58,214 nt of DNA from NCBI GenBank assembly GCA_016719785.1, contig JADJYJ010000024.1, positions 1 through 58,214 on the forward strand, in the 5' to 3' direction. The notes beneath the pieces are model-generated. The model searched no databases. It had not been told where the DNA came from and saw only the letters and a program-made list of their open reading frames with translations. Below are positions 24,592-32,885 of this stretch, one piece after another. Each line of letters starts with the position of its first letter. Within the stretch, counting starts at the first letter, position 1. A program made the position numbers and the translations under genes. The stretch is from Candidatus Amarolinea dominans. Lineage in GTDB: Bacteria > Chloroflexota > Anaerolineae > SSC4 > Amarolineaceae.

Positions 24592-25599
24592 ATGGGTGAG
24601 ACTGAGAGGCTCGGCACAGGACATGCGGCGAATATCGGAGGGATGGATGGGGGCGAGGAGCAGGCGGCGCCTGTTCGCAGGGCATCCTCGCGACGAAAAG
24701 TATCTGCGACGGCGTCAGGCGGAGCGGAAGCACGTAGCAAGCGAGTAGCCAAACCCACCGGCGCGGCGGGGTCGAAGACGACGACGCGGCGTAAGGCGGC
24801 GGAGGATCAAACCGGCGCGGCGGGGTCGAAGACGACGACGCGGCGTAAGGCGGCGGAAGATCAGACCGGTGCAACCAAGCCGAAGACGACAACGCGGCGT
24901 AAGGCGGCGGAGGATCAAACTGGCGCGGCGGGGCCGAAGACGACGACGCGGCGTAAGGCGGCGGAGGATCAAACCGGCGCGGCGGGGTCGAAGACGACGA
25001 CGCGGCGTAAGGCGGCGGAGGATCAAACCGGCGCGGCGGGGTCGAAGACGACGACGCGGCGTAAGGCGGCGGAGGATCAAACCGGCGCGGCGGGGTCGAA
25101 GACGACGACGCGGCGTAAGGCGGCGGAGGATCAAACCGGCGCGGCGAGGCCCAAGACCACGGCGCGACCGCGCACGAGCGGCGTGCGCCGTGGCAGCGGC
25201 GCAACCGCCAAGCCAGCGACGACTCGTCCCGCCACAGGCCGCAAGGCAACGCCGCGTACCGGCTCGACGCTGGATCAGGACCTGGCACAGCATGCGGCTG
25301 AAACCTACACCGAGGCTGATTTGGAGGCCGGCAAGAAGTTGGCCGTGTCTATTGTGAGCAAAACGGTTACGAGCGGTGGCCTGGCGTCCCTGCTGAGCGT
25401 GTTGATGCCCGGCGCCGGCGCGGCCGCGGGTGCGGGCGGCTTGACGGCCTTGTTATCCAAACTGAGTGCGACGTATGGGGATCTCAGCGCGCAGGATCAA
25501 AAACACCTGCGCGCCGTGGTGGCTTGGGTCAAGGGTGGATTTCATCTGAAACTGGAGCCGTATACTGCAAGCGGGCACGAATTGCGCCTGTTTCCGTAG
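24592..25599 (+). CDS. Lys/Arg-rich 18-residue-repeat protein
   Basis: A 335-residue protein I cannot assign to a family. The N-terminal 55 residues are followed by seven full and one partial copy of an 18-residue unit, TGAAGSKTTTRRKAAEDQ (residues 56 to about 245), a strongly basic low-complexity region reminiscent of histone H1-like nucleoid proteins. The C-terminal 110 residues are ordered-looking: DLEAGKKLAVSIVSK, a Gly/Ala-rich hydrophobic stretch (SLLSVLMPGAGAAAGAGG) and LKLEPYTASGHELRLFP. ATG 24592 follows GGAGG. Nucleic-acid binding is inferred from composition only; membrane or polyphosphate association is possible. Confidence 0.7.
   Translation: MGETERLGTGHAANIGGMDGGEEQAAPVRRASSRRKVSATASGGAEARSKRVAKPTGAAGSKTTTRRKAAEDQTGAAGSKTTTRRKAAEDQTGATKPKTTTRRKAAEDQTGAAGPKTTTRRKAAEDQTGAAGSKTTTRRKAAEDQTGAAGSKTTTRRKAAEDQTGAAGSKTTTRRKAAEDQTGAARPKTTARPRTSGVRRGSGATAKPATTRPATGRKATPRTGSTLDQDLAQHAAETYTEADLEAGKKLAVSIVSKTVTSGGLASLLSVLMPGAGAAAGAGGLTALLSKLSATYGDLSAQDQKHLRAVVAWVKGGFHLKLEPYTASGHELRLFP
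24757..25134 (+). repeat. 54-bp coding tandem repeat (7 copies)
   Basis: Seven in-frame 54-bp copies with a degraded eighth after 25135. Several copies are identical at DNA level, so the array is young and may vary in length among strains. Copies 3 and 4 differ (TKPK and GPK variants). Confidence 0.95.
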
Positions 25600-25634
25600 G
25601 CGGAAAAGTGAAGTCTATTCCCGCTTGCAGTATA
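25561..25634. repeat. 15-bp inverted repeat around the stop codon
   Basis: TATACTGCAAGCGGG at 25561-25575 and its exact inverse at 25620-25634. The 44-nt loop contains the TAG stop (25597-25599) and a second small hairpin (TTTCCG/CGGAAA). It could be a long terminator stem or the trace of an inserted element. Confidence 0.8.
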
Positions 25635-25646
25635 GTTGACCAAAAT

Positions 25647-25673
25647 CACGTCCCCGGTGTTGCCGGGGACGTG
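25647..25673. terminator. bidirectional hairpin between convergent genes
   Basis: Perfect 11-bp stem CACGTCCCCGG/CCGGGGACGTG with a TGTTG loop between the 3' ends of the repeat protein (plus) and the acyl-CoA dehydrogenase (minus). Confidence 0.75.
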
Positions 25674-25691
25674 TGTCTTGGCGGGTCTTGC

Positions 25692-26900
25692 TTAGCTTTC
25701 CCACACTGCGGGATCGTACGGGGGCAGTTCACAGCGCAAAGGGGCGTTGCTGCGATAGCCCAGCGCGTAACCGGCCTGCATCAGCATGTGGATTTCGCTT
25801 GTGCCTTCGTAGATGATGGCCCCGCGCGAGTTGCGCAGATAGCGCTCCACGTCGTACTCATCGCTGTAGCCATAGGCGCCGTGAATCTGGATGGCTTCGT
25901 GCGCCGCTTGAAAAGAGGCATCGGTAGCAAACCACTTGAGCAGCGACGTCTCCTGGGTGTTGCGCAGTCCCATGTTCTTCATCCAGCCGACTTTGAGCGT
26001 CATCAGGCGGCCATATTCGTAATCGCGCACCATCTTGGCGATTTTCTCTTGCACCAGTTGATGTTTGCCGATCTCTTTGCCAAACGCCCGGCGCGAAGTG
26101 GCGTAGCTGGTGCTGGCTTCCAGGCAGGCCCGAATCAGCCCCACCGCGCCGGAGCCTACTGTGTAGCGGCCGTTGTCCAGGCAGGACATGGCGATCTTGA
26201 AGCCTTCACCTTCTTCACCCAGGCGATTGGCGACCGGCACGCGCACATCCTGGCAGTTGACCCAGCCGGTCGAGCCGGCGCGCACGCCCAGCTTACCGTG
26301 GATGTCGCCCCGAGTCACGCCTGAACGATCGGTCTCGATGATGAACGCGCTGAGCTGATCGTGCGGGTCCGGCCGTTCTGGGTTGGTGCGCGCCACCCAC
26401 AGGATGTGGTGCGCCTTCGTGGCCAGGGAAATCCACATCTTTTCGCCGTTGACGATGTATTCATCACCGTCGCGTCGCGCGGTCGAGGTCATGGCGGCCA
26501 CATCGCTGCCGACGCCTGGTTCTGTCAGGCCAAACATGGCATACTTCTCGCCTTTGGCCTGTGGCGCCAGGAATTTCTGCTTCTGCTCCTCGGTGCCCCA
26601 CTGCAAAATGGCCAGGCTGTTGAGGCCCACGTGTACTGACATCACCACGCGCAGGCTGGTGTCCATCGCTTCCAGTTCTTCGCACACCAAGCCCAGCGTA
26701 ATGTAGTCAAAGCCCTGGCCGCCGTACTTTTGTGGGATGCAGATGCCGAGGATGCCCAGATCGGCCATGCGGGACAAGATGCTGGGGTGCATCTGCTGGC
26801 TGCGGTCGGCATCCTTGATAATGGGCGCGATCTCCCTGTGAACGAAGTCGCGCACCATCTGTTGTGCCTGTAGATGTTCCGGGGTCAATGCGAAGTCCAT
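25692..26900 (-). CDS. acyl-CoA dehydrogenase
   Basis: A 402-residue flavoprotein with the complete ACAD fold: YAMFGLTEPGVGSDVAAM around the flavin, the C-terminal IQIHGAYGYSDEYDVERY and the catalytic Glu in IYEGTSEIH. It oxidises acyl-CoA to trans-2-enoyl-CoA and passes electrons to ETF; chain length cannot be read. ATG 26900 has AAAGGAG upstream, while the frame open to 26999 lacks such a site. It is monocistronic in this window and convergent with the repeat-protein gene. Confidence 0.92.
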   Translation of the reverse strand: MDFALTPEHLQAQQMVRDFVHREIAPIIKDADRSQQMHPSILSRMADLGILGICIPQKYGGQGFDYITLGLVCEELEAMDTSLRVVMSVHVGLNSLAILQWGTEEQKQKFLAPQAKGEKYAMFGLTEPGVGSDVAAMTSTARRDGDEYIVNGEKMWISLATKAHHILWVARTNPERPDPHDQLSAFIIETDRSGVTRGDIHGKLGVRAGSTGWVNCQDVRVPVANRLGEEGEGFKIAMSCLDNGRYTVGSGAVGLIRACLEASTSYATSRRAFGKEIGKHQLVQEKIAKMVRDYEYGRLMTLKVGWMKNMGLRNTQETSLLKWFATDASFQAAHEAIQIHGAYGYSDEYDVERYLRNSRGAIIYEGTSEIHMLMQAGYALGYRSNAPLRCELPPYDPAVWES

Positions 26901-26982
26901 AAATGTCACTCCTTTGTGAACCGATTGCGTTGGCAGTCGAACTTCTACACAGTATACCATATGATTTTGCATTAGGCGTATT

Positions 26983-27011
26983 TTGACGAGTTCTCGCATC
27001 TGTGCTAGAAT
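26983..27011 (+). promoter_or_regulatory. promoter of the cold-shock operon
   Basis: TTGACG (26983-26988), 17-nt spacer, TAGAAT (27006-27011) preceded by TGC (extended -10). The predicted leader of about 130 nt before the csp start fits the long structured leaders of CspA-type mRNAs. Confidence 0.65.
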
Positions 27012-27149
27012 GTCGTTCTGTAGGTTGCAGTAAGCATCTGTTCGGACGTGGTGAACGCTGTCAGGCTTGCAAGGCCGGGTGGCGTTTTTGTTTTCCCGTC
27101 ATCAGGTCCATCACCTACAGATATCGGTTTGGGAGGTTGCGCAGCGTCA

Positions 27150-27359
27150 GTGGAAAAGCGCATGGTCGGAACGGTCAAGTGGTTTAACGGTGCCAAGGGG
27201 TACGGATTCATCCTCCAAGATAACGGTGAAGACGTTTTTGTGCACTACTCCGCCATCCAGTCGGATGGCTTCCGCACGCTTCAGGCGGGTGAGCGTGTTG
27301 AGTTCGAGCTCCGTCAAGGCGCTAAAGGCGTCAATGCCGCTAGTGTAGTTAGAATCTAG
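27150..27359 (+). CDS. CspA-family cold-shock protein
   Basis: A 69-residue single cold-shock domain with RNP1 KGYGFI and RNP2-like DVFVHYSAI, binding single-stranded RNA/DNA as a chaperone. GTG 27150 has GGGAGG 13 nt upstream and gives the common short N-extension; ATG 27162 (MVGTVKWF) is an alternative. It is followed by an RRM protein gene 33 bp later, probably cotranscribed. Confidence 0.92.
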   Translation: MEKRMVGTVKWFNGAKGYGFILQDNGEDVFVHYSAIQSDGFRTLQAGERVEFELRQGAKGVNAASVVRI

Positions 27360-27392
27360 TTTTCGTGCCTGAGGGCAAAGGTGAGTGATTTG

Positions 27393-27812
27393 ATGAGTAC
27401 CAGGTTGTATATTGGGAACCTTCCCTATACCATGACGGACAACGACCTTGCGCAACTGTTTAGCAGCGCTGGGGAAGTTAAGACGGCGGAAGTCGTTCGT
27501 GACCGCGAGACTGGCCAGAGCAAGGGCTTCGGTTTTGTGGAAATGAAGGACGCGCCAGGCGCAGAGAAGGCCCTGCAAATGAATGGGGCTTCGTTCCAGA
27601 ATCGCCAGATTCGGGTTGATGCTGCTCGCCCACGTGAACCGCGTGAAGGTGGTTTTGGCGGCGGTGATCGCGGCGGCGACCGCGGTGGTTTTGGCGGTGG
27701 ACGCCGCAGCTTCGGCGGCGGTGGTGGTAGCGGCGGCGGCGAGCGCCGTGGGTTCGGCGGCGGCAGCAGTGGCGGCGGCGGCGGCAGGCGCGGTGGCGAT
27801 CGCGATCGCTAA
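27393..27812 (+). CDS. RRM-type RNA-binding protein with Gly/Arg-rich tail
   Basis: A 139-residue protein. Residues 1-80 form one RRM with RNP2 LYIGNLPY and RNP1 KGFGFVEM. The rest is a Gly-Arg-rich RGG-like tail (GGFGGG, RRGFGGG). Such proteins resemble cyanobacterial cold-induced Rbp proteins and stabilise or remodel mRNA. GTG 27381 is an alternative start. The location behind a cold-shock gene supports a cold-response role. Confidence 0.9.
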   Translation: MSTRLYIGNLPYTMTDNDLAQLFSSAGEVKTAEVVRDRETGQSKGFGFVEMKDAPGAEKALQMNGASFQNRQIRVDAARPREPREGGFGGGDRGGDRGGFGGGRRSFGGGGGSGGGERRGFGGGSSGGGGGRRGGDRDR

Positions 27813-27856
27813 GCAATAGCAGGAACGTCGGTTAACCGGCACCCTTTGTAAATCGA

Positions 27857-27889
27857 ACACCCGGAGCCATCAAGCTCCGGGTGTTTTTT
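27857..27889 (+). terminator. intrinsic terminator of the csp-RRM operon
   Basis: Perfect 11-bp stem ACACCCGGAGC/GCTCCGGGTGT with a CATCAA loop and a run of six T. Confidence 0.93.
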
Positions 27890-27932
27890 GTCCAAGCGGC
27901 GGGCTTCTGCGCAGAAGTAACTGCTCAGGCGG

Positions 27933-27993
27933 CCCCCTGCCCCCAATCCTGGGGGAAAAAGCATTCGGCTCCCCCAGGGTTGGGGGCAGGGGG
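27933..27993. repeat. 23-bp inverted repeat, C/G-rich
   Basis: Arms at 27933-27955 and 27971-27993 (CCCCCTGCCCCCAA...) pair with a single T/C difference around a 15-nt loop. It lies between the RRM operon and efp and may serve as a terminator for the minus-strand efp. Confidence 0.8.
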
Positions 27994-28033
27994 GCACTGG
28001 GCCTGGCACGTTCGCCCGTGGCCCCTTGCAGTC

Positions 28034-28594
28034 TTACTTCACGCGCTCAATGTAATCGCCCGTGCGGGTATCAATCTTGAGTGAATCGCCCTGGTTGACG
28101 AAAGAAGGCACGGTGATGATGCCCCCGGTTTCTAACGTTGCTGCCTTAGTCACGTTGGTCGCTGTGTCGCCACGAATCGCATTCATGGTCTCCGCCACCT
28201 TCAAGACGACGAAGGTTGGCAAGTCCACACTGAGCAAATTTTCGCCTTCCATCACCACGAAAGCTGAATCGTTCTCGCGTAGAAAGCGTGCCTTATCACC
28301 CATCATGGCCTTCGTCACCATAATCTGTTCGAATGTCTCTGGGTCCATGAACACGAAGTCATCGCCGTCGCGGTAGCTTAACTGCATCGCGCGGCGGTCC
28401 ACACGCACCAGGTCAATCTCGGAGCCGGCGCGTACCCGGTCTTCGACCACGCGACCGGTTTTCAAGCTCTTCAGGCGCAGACGCACAAAGGCGCGCCAGT
28501 TGCCGGGGTTGATGTGCTGGTATTCGATCACTTCGCACAGATCGTCGTTATAGCGAATGATGTTGCCTGTTTTCAAATCAGATGTTGTTGCCAT
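28034..28594 (-). CDS. efp: translation elongation factor P
   Basis: A 186-residue, three-domain EF-P of normal length that rescues ribosomes stalled at polyproline. The domain I tip reads HINPGNWRAF, so the position of the modified Lys34 in E. coli (PGKG) is Asn32 here. The C-terminal OB domain ends with the usual GDSLKIDTRTGDYIERV. No modification enzyme is nearby. It is divergent from the S41 peptidase gene. Confidence 0.95.
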   Translation of the reverse strand: MATTSDLKTGNIIRYNDDLCEVIEYQHINPGNWRAFVRLRLKSLKTGRVVEDRVRAGSEIDLVRVDRRAMQLSYRDGDDFVFMDPETFEQIMVTKAMMGDKARFLRENDSAFVVMEGENLLSVDLPTFVVLKVAETMNAIRGDTATNVTKAATLETGGIITVPSFVNQGDSLKIDTRTGDYIERVK

Positions 28595-28774
28595 GTCTCT
28601 CTTTGTCCCTATGTGACTCCGGGCGCCTGCTCACGGTCTGGGCGCCGCGCTCGTGCTAACATTTTGGCCTGACATTATCGCACGAGAAAGAAAGATGGGC
28701 AAAAAGAGGCCTTTCACGCGTTGCCAACCGTTGGGTTCTTGACCCGCGCGACAGAGGGAGTTCCAAAAAAAACA

Positions 28775-30058
28775 ATGACCAATCAACGTCCCAGTCTGCC
28801 TGGCTGTTTGCTGGCCGTGGCAGCCTTCTTCATTCTGTTTGCCGTGATTGCCCCCACCAGCTTTCTTGTCGGCGCCATGCTGGAGCGCAACGGCACGCTG
28901 CCCGGCTCCACCGCCGACCAGATCAACGAAGGGCCGCCTCAATACCAAATCCTGTGGCAGGCACGCGAGATCATTCAGAACCATTACGTGGACCGCACCG
29001 CGATCGAGGAGCAACGCCTGGCCTATGGGGCCATCTCCGGCATGGTGGAAGCCCTCGGTGATACCGGGCACAGCCGCTTCCTCAGCCCGGAGATGATGCA
29101 AGCCGAAAGTCAGGCCCTGTCCGGTGATTTCGAGGGCATCGGCGCCGAATTGACCACCAAGGATGGCATGCCCGTGGTGGTGTCACCGATGGAGAATTCA
29201 CCGGCCGAGCGGGCCGGTATACGTGCTGGCGATGTCATCGTCGCGGTGGATGGTGAAGACACCACCGGGATGGCGCTGAGCAACATCATCCAGCGCGTGC
29301 GGGGGCCGAAGGGCACGACGGTGGTTCTCTCCGTTTTGCATGAGGGCGACAACCAGGTGACGGACATCCCGATCGTCCGCGCCAAGATTCCGTTGATCAA
29401 CGTCTCGGCCCACATGATTCCGGGGACGCAGGTGTTGCTTGTGCGCATCGGCTCGTTTAGCGAGCGGGTCAGCGATGATCTGAAGACGGCGCTGCAACAG
29501 GGCAAAGTGGATGGCGCACAAAAAATCATTCTTGACCTGCGCAACAGCCCCGGTGGTTTGTTGGATGAAGCCATCGCGGTCGCCAGTCAATTCTTGGGCG
29601 ATGGCCTGGTGATGCAGGAACAGGACGCACAAGGCAACCGCAAACCGTTGGCGGTCAAGCCCGGCGGCGTGGCCCTCGATATGCCGCTCGTGGTGCTGAT
29701 CAACCAGGGCACGGCCAGCGCGGCCGAAATTGTCAGCGGCGCCCTGCAAGACCAGGGTCGCGGCCAGTTGATCGGTCAGACCACCTTCGGCACGGGCACG
29801 GTGCTCAATCAGTTCGAGTTGGATGATGGCTCTGCGCTGCTGCTGGCCACACGCCAATGGCTAACGCCCAACGGCCGCGTCATTTGGCACCAGGGCATCG
29901 AGCCGGACATCACCGTGGTGTTGCCGATGGATGTCATGCTCATCACCCCCTCACGCTTGCGGACGATGACGCCTGAGGAATTCCAGGCGGCCCAGGACGT
30001 TCAACTGCAAAGGGCGCTCGAAACCCTGGACAAGGCGCCCAACACCGCCCACCGCTAA
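28775..30058 (+). CDS. S41-family C-terminal processing peptidase with atypical active site
   Basis: A 427-residue protein with an N-terminal membrane anchor (residues 10-35, LLAVAAFFILFAVIAPTSFL), a PDZ domain (about 105-190, AGIRAGDVIVAVDGED) and an S41 catalytic domain. The Ser in NQGTASAAEI (about residue 314) sits 25 residues before the position of the general-base Lys. At that position the motif FGKG.VQ reads FGTGTVL, so both Lys and the following Gln are replaced. It may be a pseudoprotease or use another base. ATG 28775 follows GAGGGAG at somewhat long spacing. Confidence 0.88.
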   Translation: MTNQRPSLPGCLLAVAAFFILFAVIAPTSFLVGAMLERNGTLPGSTADQINEGPPQYQILWQAREIIQNHYVDRTAIEEQRLAYGAISGMVEALGDTGHSRFLSPEMMQAESQALSGDFEGIGAELTTKDGMPVVVSPMENSPAERAGIRAGDVIVAVDGEDTTGMALSNIIQRVRGPKGTTVVLSVLHEGDNQVTDIPIVRAKIPLINVSAHMIPGTQVLLVRIGSFSERVSDDLKTALQQGKVDGAQKIILDLRNSPGGLLDEAIAVASQFLGDGLVMQEQDAQGNRKPLAVKPGGVALDMPLVVLINQGTASAAEIVSGALQDQGRGQLIGQTTFGTGTVLNQFELDDGSALLLATRQWLTPNGRVIWHQGIEPDITVVLPMDVMLITPSRLRTMTPEEFQAAQDVQLQRALETLDKAPNTAHR

Positions 30059-30070
30059 CTTTGTTTTTCG

Positions 30071-30103
30071 AGACACCCGGTTTCCCTCAGAAACCGGGTG
30101 TCT
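30071..30103. terminator. 14-bp hairpin behind the S41 gene
   Basis: AGACACCCGGTTTC/GAAACCGGGTGTCT with a CCTCA loop, directly behind the stop codon at 30058. No T-run follows on the plus strand. Confidence 0.65.
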
Positions 30104-30185
30104 GTTCTGGCGCGTGTTCAGATTTGCAGGTTGCCGCAGGGTAGTGCATACTGAGTGCCCATATGCCTTGTGCAGGAGGAAAGCT

Positions 30186-31484
30186 ATGCAGTGTCCAATG
30201 TGTCAAGCAGAGATCGAGGACGGGAGCGGAGAATGCCCTGAATGTACGCAGGCGTTGTGCCCGGCGTGCGGCGCGGCGGTCAGTGCGGAGGATGACGCGT
30301 GTCCGGTGTGTGGCGTGGAATTCATGCTGACCTGCCCCAACTGCGGCGCCGAGGTAGAGCCGGATGCCCTGGCCTGCCCGCAGTGTGCTACGGAATTCAC
30401 CTTCCCGTGCCCATCGTGCGGCGTACCGGTATTCGAAGGCAGTGACACTTGTCCGGCCTGTGATGCTGATCTGTGTCCGGACTGCGGCGCCCTGCTGCCA
30501 GAGGATGCGCTGCAATGCCCCCGTTGCGGGCTGGAGTTCGATCTCGCTTGCTCTGCCTGTGGCGCCCAGATTGCGGCGGGAACTCGCCTGTGTCCCACCT
30601 GCGGCGCTTCGCTGATGGAAGACGCCGATCCTTCATTCTCGAACTCTGCAAACTCCACGAACCTGGCCCCTGCGCTCTCGGATGTTCCGGGAATTTTCGG
30701 CAGTCGCACGGCAGTAGAATCCGGGCCGGGGATCAGCGCGATGTTCGAGCCGCCCACAGGCCGCTGCCCGCACTGCGGGGCGGATGTGTTCCTGGAACAG
30801 GGAAGCTGTCTGGCATGCGGGCAGCCGTTTTGCCCGCGCTGCGGCGCCACTGTGGGCGAGGCCGACGGCCTATGCGAGGCCTGTGGCTTGCTGTTGGAGT
30901 TTGCCTGCCCGGATTGTGCCTTTACGTTGCTGACCCAGGCCAGCGAGTGCCCCAACTGCGGACGTTCATTTGTGCGGGTGTGCCCGCGCTGTAACGCCCG
31001 CGTGTTTGGCGAGGTGACGGCGTGCGACGCTTGCGGCCAGGCGTTCGACCTGGCTGGGCGGCCGAGTGGTGAGGTTTTTGGCGTGGGCGGGGTGCTCGTC
31101 ATGGTGCGCTGTCCCACCTGCCGGGCCGAATTTCCCCTGGCCCGGGGCTTCTGCCAGGCCTGCAGGCATCGTATTTGTACCCGCTGTGCCCTGGTTCTGG
31201 TGCATGAAGAAAACGCCTGTCCGCGCTGCGGACAGGTGGCCGCGCCTGCGCCCACCTTTGCCTGCCCACAGTGCGCCACCCGCTTGCCGGCGGGCAGCAG
31301 TGAATGTGGCGTCTGCGGCGTCAGCCTGTGTCCGCAGTGCCAGCATGTGGTGGACGCAGATGCCACACGCTGTTTTGCCTGTGGCGCGCACTTTTCCCTG
31401 ACCTGTGATCATTGTGGTGGTGAGGTAAGTGCCGCTGACGTGACCTGCCCACATTGCGGCGAGCGCTTCGAAGAAGAGGTGTGA
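30186..31484 (+). CDS. multi-zinc-ribbon protein
   Basis: A 432-residue Cys-rich protein made almost entirely of repeated short zinc ribbons (CPNCGAEV, CPQCATEF, CPACDADLCPDC), more than 30 CxxC pairs, interrupted by one linker of about 60 residues near residues 145-195. It resembles double-zinc-ribbon arrays seen at the ends of bacterial membrane or regulatory proteins, but no other domain or membrane segment is present. ATG 30186 follows GGAGGAAA; upstream in-frame codons are less likely. Function unknown; protein or nucleic-acid scaffolding is possible. Confidence 0.82.
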   Translation: MQCPMCQAEIEDGSGECPECTQALCPACGAAVSAEDDACPVCGVEFMLTCPNCGAEVEPDALACPQCATEFTFPCPSCGVPVFEGSDTCPACDADLCPDCGALLPEDALQCPRCGLEFDLACSACGAQIAAGTRLCPTCGASLMEDADPSFSNSANSTNLAPALSDVPGIFGSRTAVESGPGISAMFEPPTGRCPHCGADVFLEQGSCLACGQPFCPRCGATVGEADGLCEACGLLLEFACPDCAFTLLTQASECPNCGRSFVRVCPRCNARVFGEVTACDACGQAFDLAGRPSGEVFGVGGVLVMVRCPTCRAEFPLARGFCQACRHRICTRCALVLVHEENACPRCGQVAAPAPTFACPQCATRLPAGSSECGVCGVSLCPQCQHVVDADATRCFACGAHFSLTCDHCGGEVSAADVTCPHCGERFEEEV

Positions 31485-31534
31485 GGCGAGCTGACTGGGC
31501 CGCGGTACGGCACTTCCGGTCTGGCGGGGGCAAG

Positions 31535-32050
31535 TCACGTGACCGTGCGTGAGCGCCGCACCGGGGCCGCCACGTACAGGATGCTGCCCAGGGTGCCGAG
31601 GATCGTAGCCACCACGATGGTGAGGAGCGCGACCAGCGCTGCCAGTACGAAGATGCCGCTGGTGCTGAAAACATCGGCCGGCGCCAGGCCCAGCGAAAGC
31701 ACCAGGTCGGAAATGGCGGGGGGCAGTTGCGCCAGAATGGCCTCACTGCCGCCGGTCAAGGGCAGTGCCACCGGCACCGTAGCCAGACCTATCACGCCAT
31801 CGGCCAGGCCTGTGATCAGGCCGGCCAGAAAGCCAGCCTGTGCGCTGCGCTGCATGGCGCTGCGCGGCATGAAGGCTTGTGGGCGGCTGCGCAGTTGCAG
31901 ATGGGCCGCCAGCATGCCGACGCCCAGGTACAAGAAAAGGCTGACCGGCATGATCAGACAGCCAAAGAAGGGAATCAAGGCGAGCAACGAGAAAACGATG
32001 CTCGCGGCTGCTCCCAAGAAACCGGCGCGAATGCCGGGGTGACGTGTCAC
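31535..32050 (-). CDS. small polytopic membrane protein
   Basis: A 171-residue protein with about four transmembrane helices: two in the N-terminal half (AASIVFSLLALIPFFG, LFLYLGVGMLAAHL), one glycine-rich (GFLAGLITGLADGVIGL) and one near the C-terminus (LAALVALLTIVVATILG). The family is not recognised. GTG 32050 lies behind GGGGAG. A TATAAT on the minus strand at about 32086-32091 makes longer upstream starts unlikely. It is divergent from the str operon and convergent with the zinc-ribbon gene. Confidence 0.7.
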   Translation of the reverse strand: MTRHPGIRAGFLGAAASIVFSLLALIPFFGCLIMPVSLFLYLGVGMLAAHLQLRSRPQAFMPRSAMQRSAQAGFLAGLITGLADGVIGLATVPVALPLTGGSEAILAQLPPAISDLVLSLGLAPADVFSTSGIFVLAALVALLTIVVATILGTLGSILYVAAPVRRSRTVT

Positions 32051-32139
32051 GGCAAGCTCCCCATGTGTTATTGTGGGGCCGATTATACCATGTTCTGACA
32101 CGCAGCTTGAAATCGGCCATGCGAACGTAACGGGCAAAT

Positions 32140-32168
32140 TTGACCAGTCACAAATCTGTGGTTATAAT
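32140..32168 (+). promoter_or_regulatory. strong promoter of the str (rpsL) operon
   Basis: TTGACC (32140-32145), 17-nt spacer, perfect TATAAT (32163-32168). The predicted start near 32175 gives a leader of about 150 nt before rpsL. Confidence 0.8.
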
Positions 32169-32181
32169 GCGCCCTATGATA

Positions 32182-32210
32182 GGGCTGACGATACAACGTC
32201 GGCCCTTTTT
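32182..32210 (+). terminator. terminator-like hairpin in the rpsL leader
   Basis: Stem GGGCTGACG/CGTCGGCCC (one G-U pair), loop ATACAA, then five T, only a few bases after the predicted transcription start. A second 10-bp inverted repeat, GGCCTCAGGC/GCCTGAGGCC, lies at 32264-32307. Together they could form an attenuator controlling ribosomal-protein synthesis. Confidence 0.5.
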
Positions 32211-32327
32211 CCCGCCTCGCTCCCGTTCCGCTGCGTGCGGACGATGGGAATGGCGCCGGTAAAGGCCTCAGGCCTGGCGCGCGGGCGGTTTTGTGTTGCC
32301 TGAGGCCAGTCATCGCGGAGGAAGAAA

Positions 32328-32798
32328 TTGCCTACCATCAATCAGTTGGTCCGTAAGGGCCGCCTGCCCCAGAAGGCCAAAGAAAAGGCGCCGGCGCTGC
32401 GTTTTTCATACAACGCGTTGAGCGGCCGGACACAGCGTATCAAGACTGGCAACCCCTTCAAGCGGGGCGTATGTACGCAGGTCCGTACGACTACACCGAA
32501 GAAACCGAATTCGGCGCTGCGCAAAATCGCTCGTGTACGCTTGACGAACGGTATCGAAGTCACAGCCTACATTCCAGGTGAGGGTCATCGCTTGCAGGAA
32601 CACTCGGTTGTGTTGGTGCGGGGCGGTCGTGTCAAGGACCTGCCCGGCGTGCGCTACCACATCGTGCGTGGGGCGCTAGACACCACCGGCGTCGAGAACC
32701 GTAAGCGCGGTCGTTCCAAGTATGGCTCCAAGCGCCCGAAGGCCGGTCAGGCTGTCAAGGGCAAGAAACCAGCCACCCTGGCCAAGGGCAAGAAGTAA
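32328..32798 (+). CDS. rpsL: 30S ribosomal protein S12
   Basis: A 156-residue S12, decoding-centre protein of the small subunit. TTG start behind GGAGG. The conserved PKKPNSALRKIARVRL and YIPGEGHRLQEHSVVLVRGG are intact. It is longer than the roughly 124-137 typical residues because of an insertion at about 20-48 (after KAKEKAPA) and a basic C-terminal tail. First gene of the str operon. Confidence 0.97.
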   Translation: MPTINQLVRKGRLPQKAKEKAPALRFSYNALSGRTQRIKTGNPFKRGVCTQVRTTTPKKPNSALRKIARVRLTNGIEVTAYIPGEGHRLQEHSVVLVRGGRVKDLPGVRYHIVRGALDTTGVENRKRGRSKYGSKRPKAGQAVKGKKPATLAKGKK

Positions 32799-32885
32799 CG
32801 AGAATGACGGCTGTGGAGCGGCATGGTTGCCTTGTTGTTGGAGGCAGTTGCCGCCCTGTATCCGGAATCTCCTGCGGAGGTTTGT

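Noticed and set aside
24757..25134. regular 54-bp repeats considered as CRISPR
   Set aside because: In-frame coding tandem repeat without spacers.
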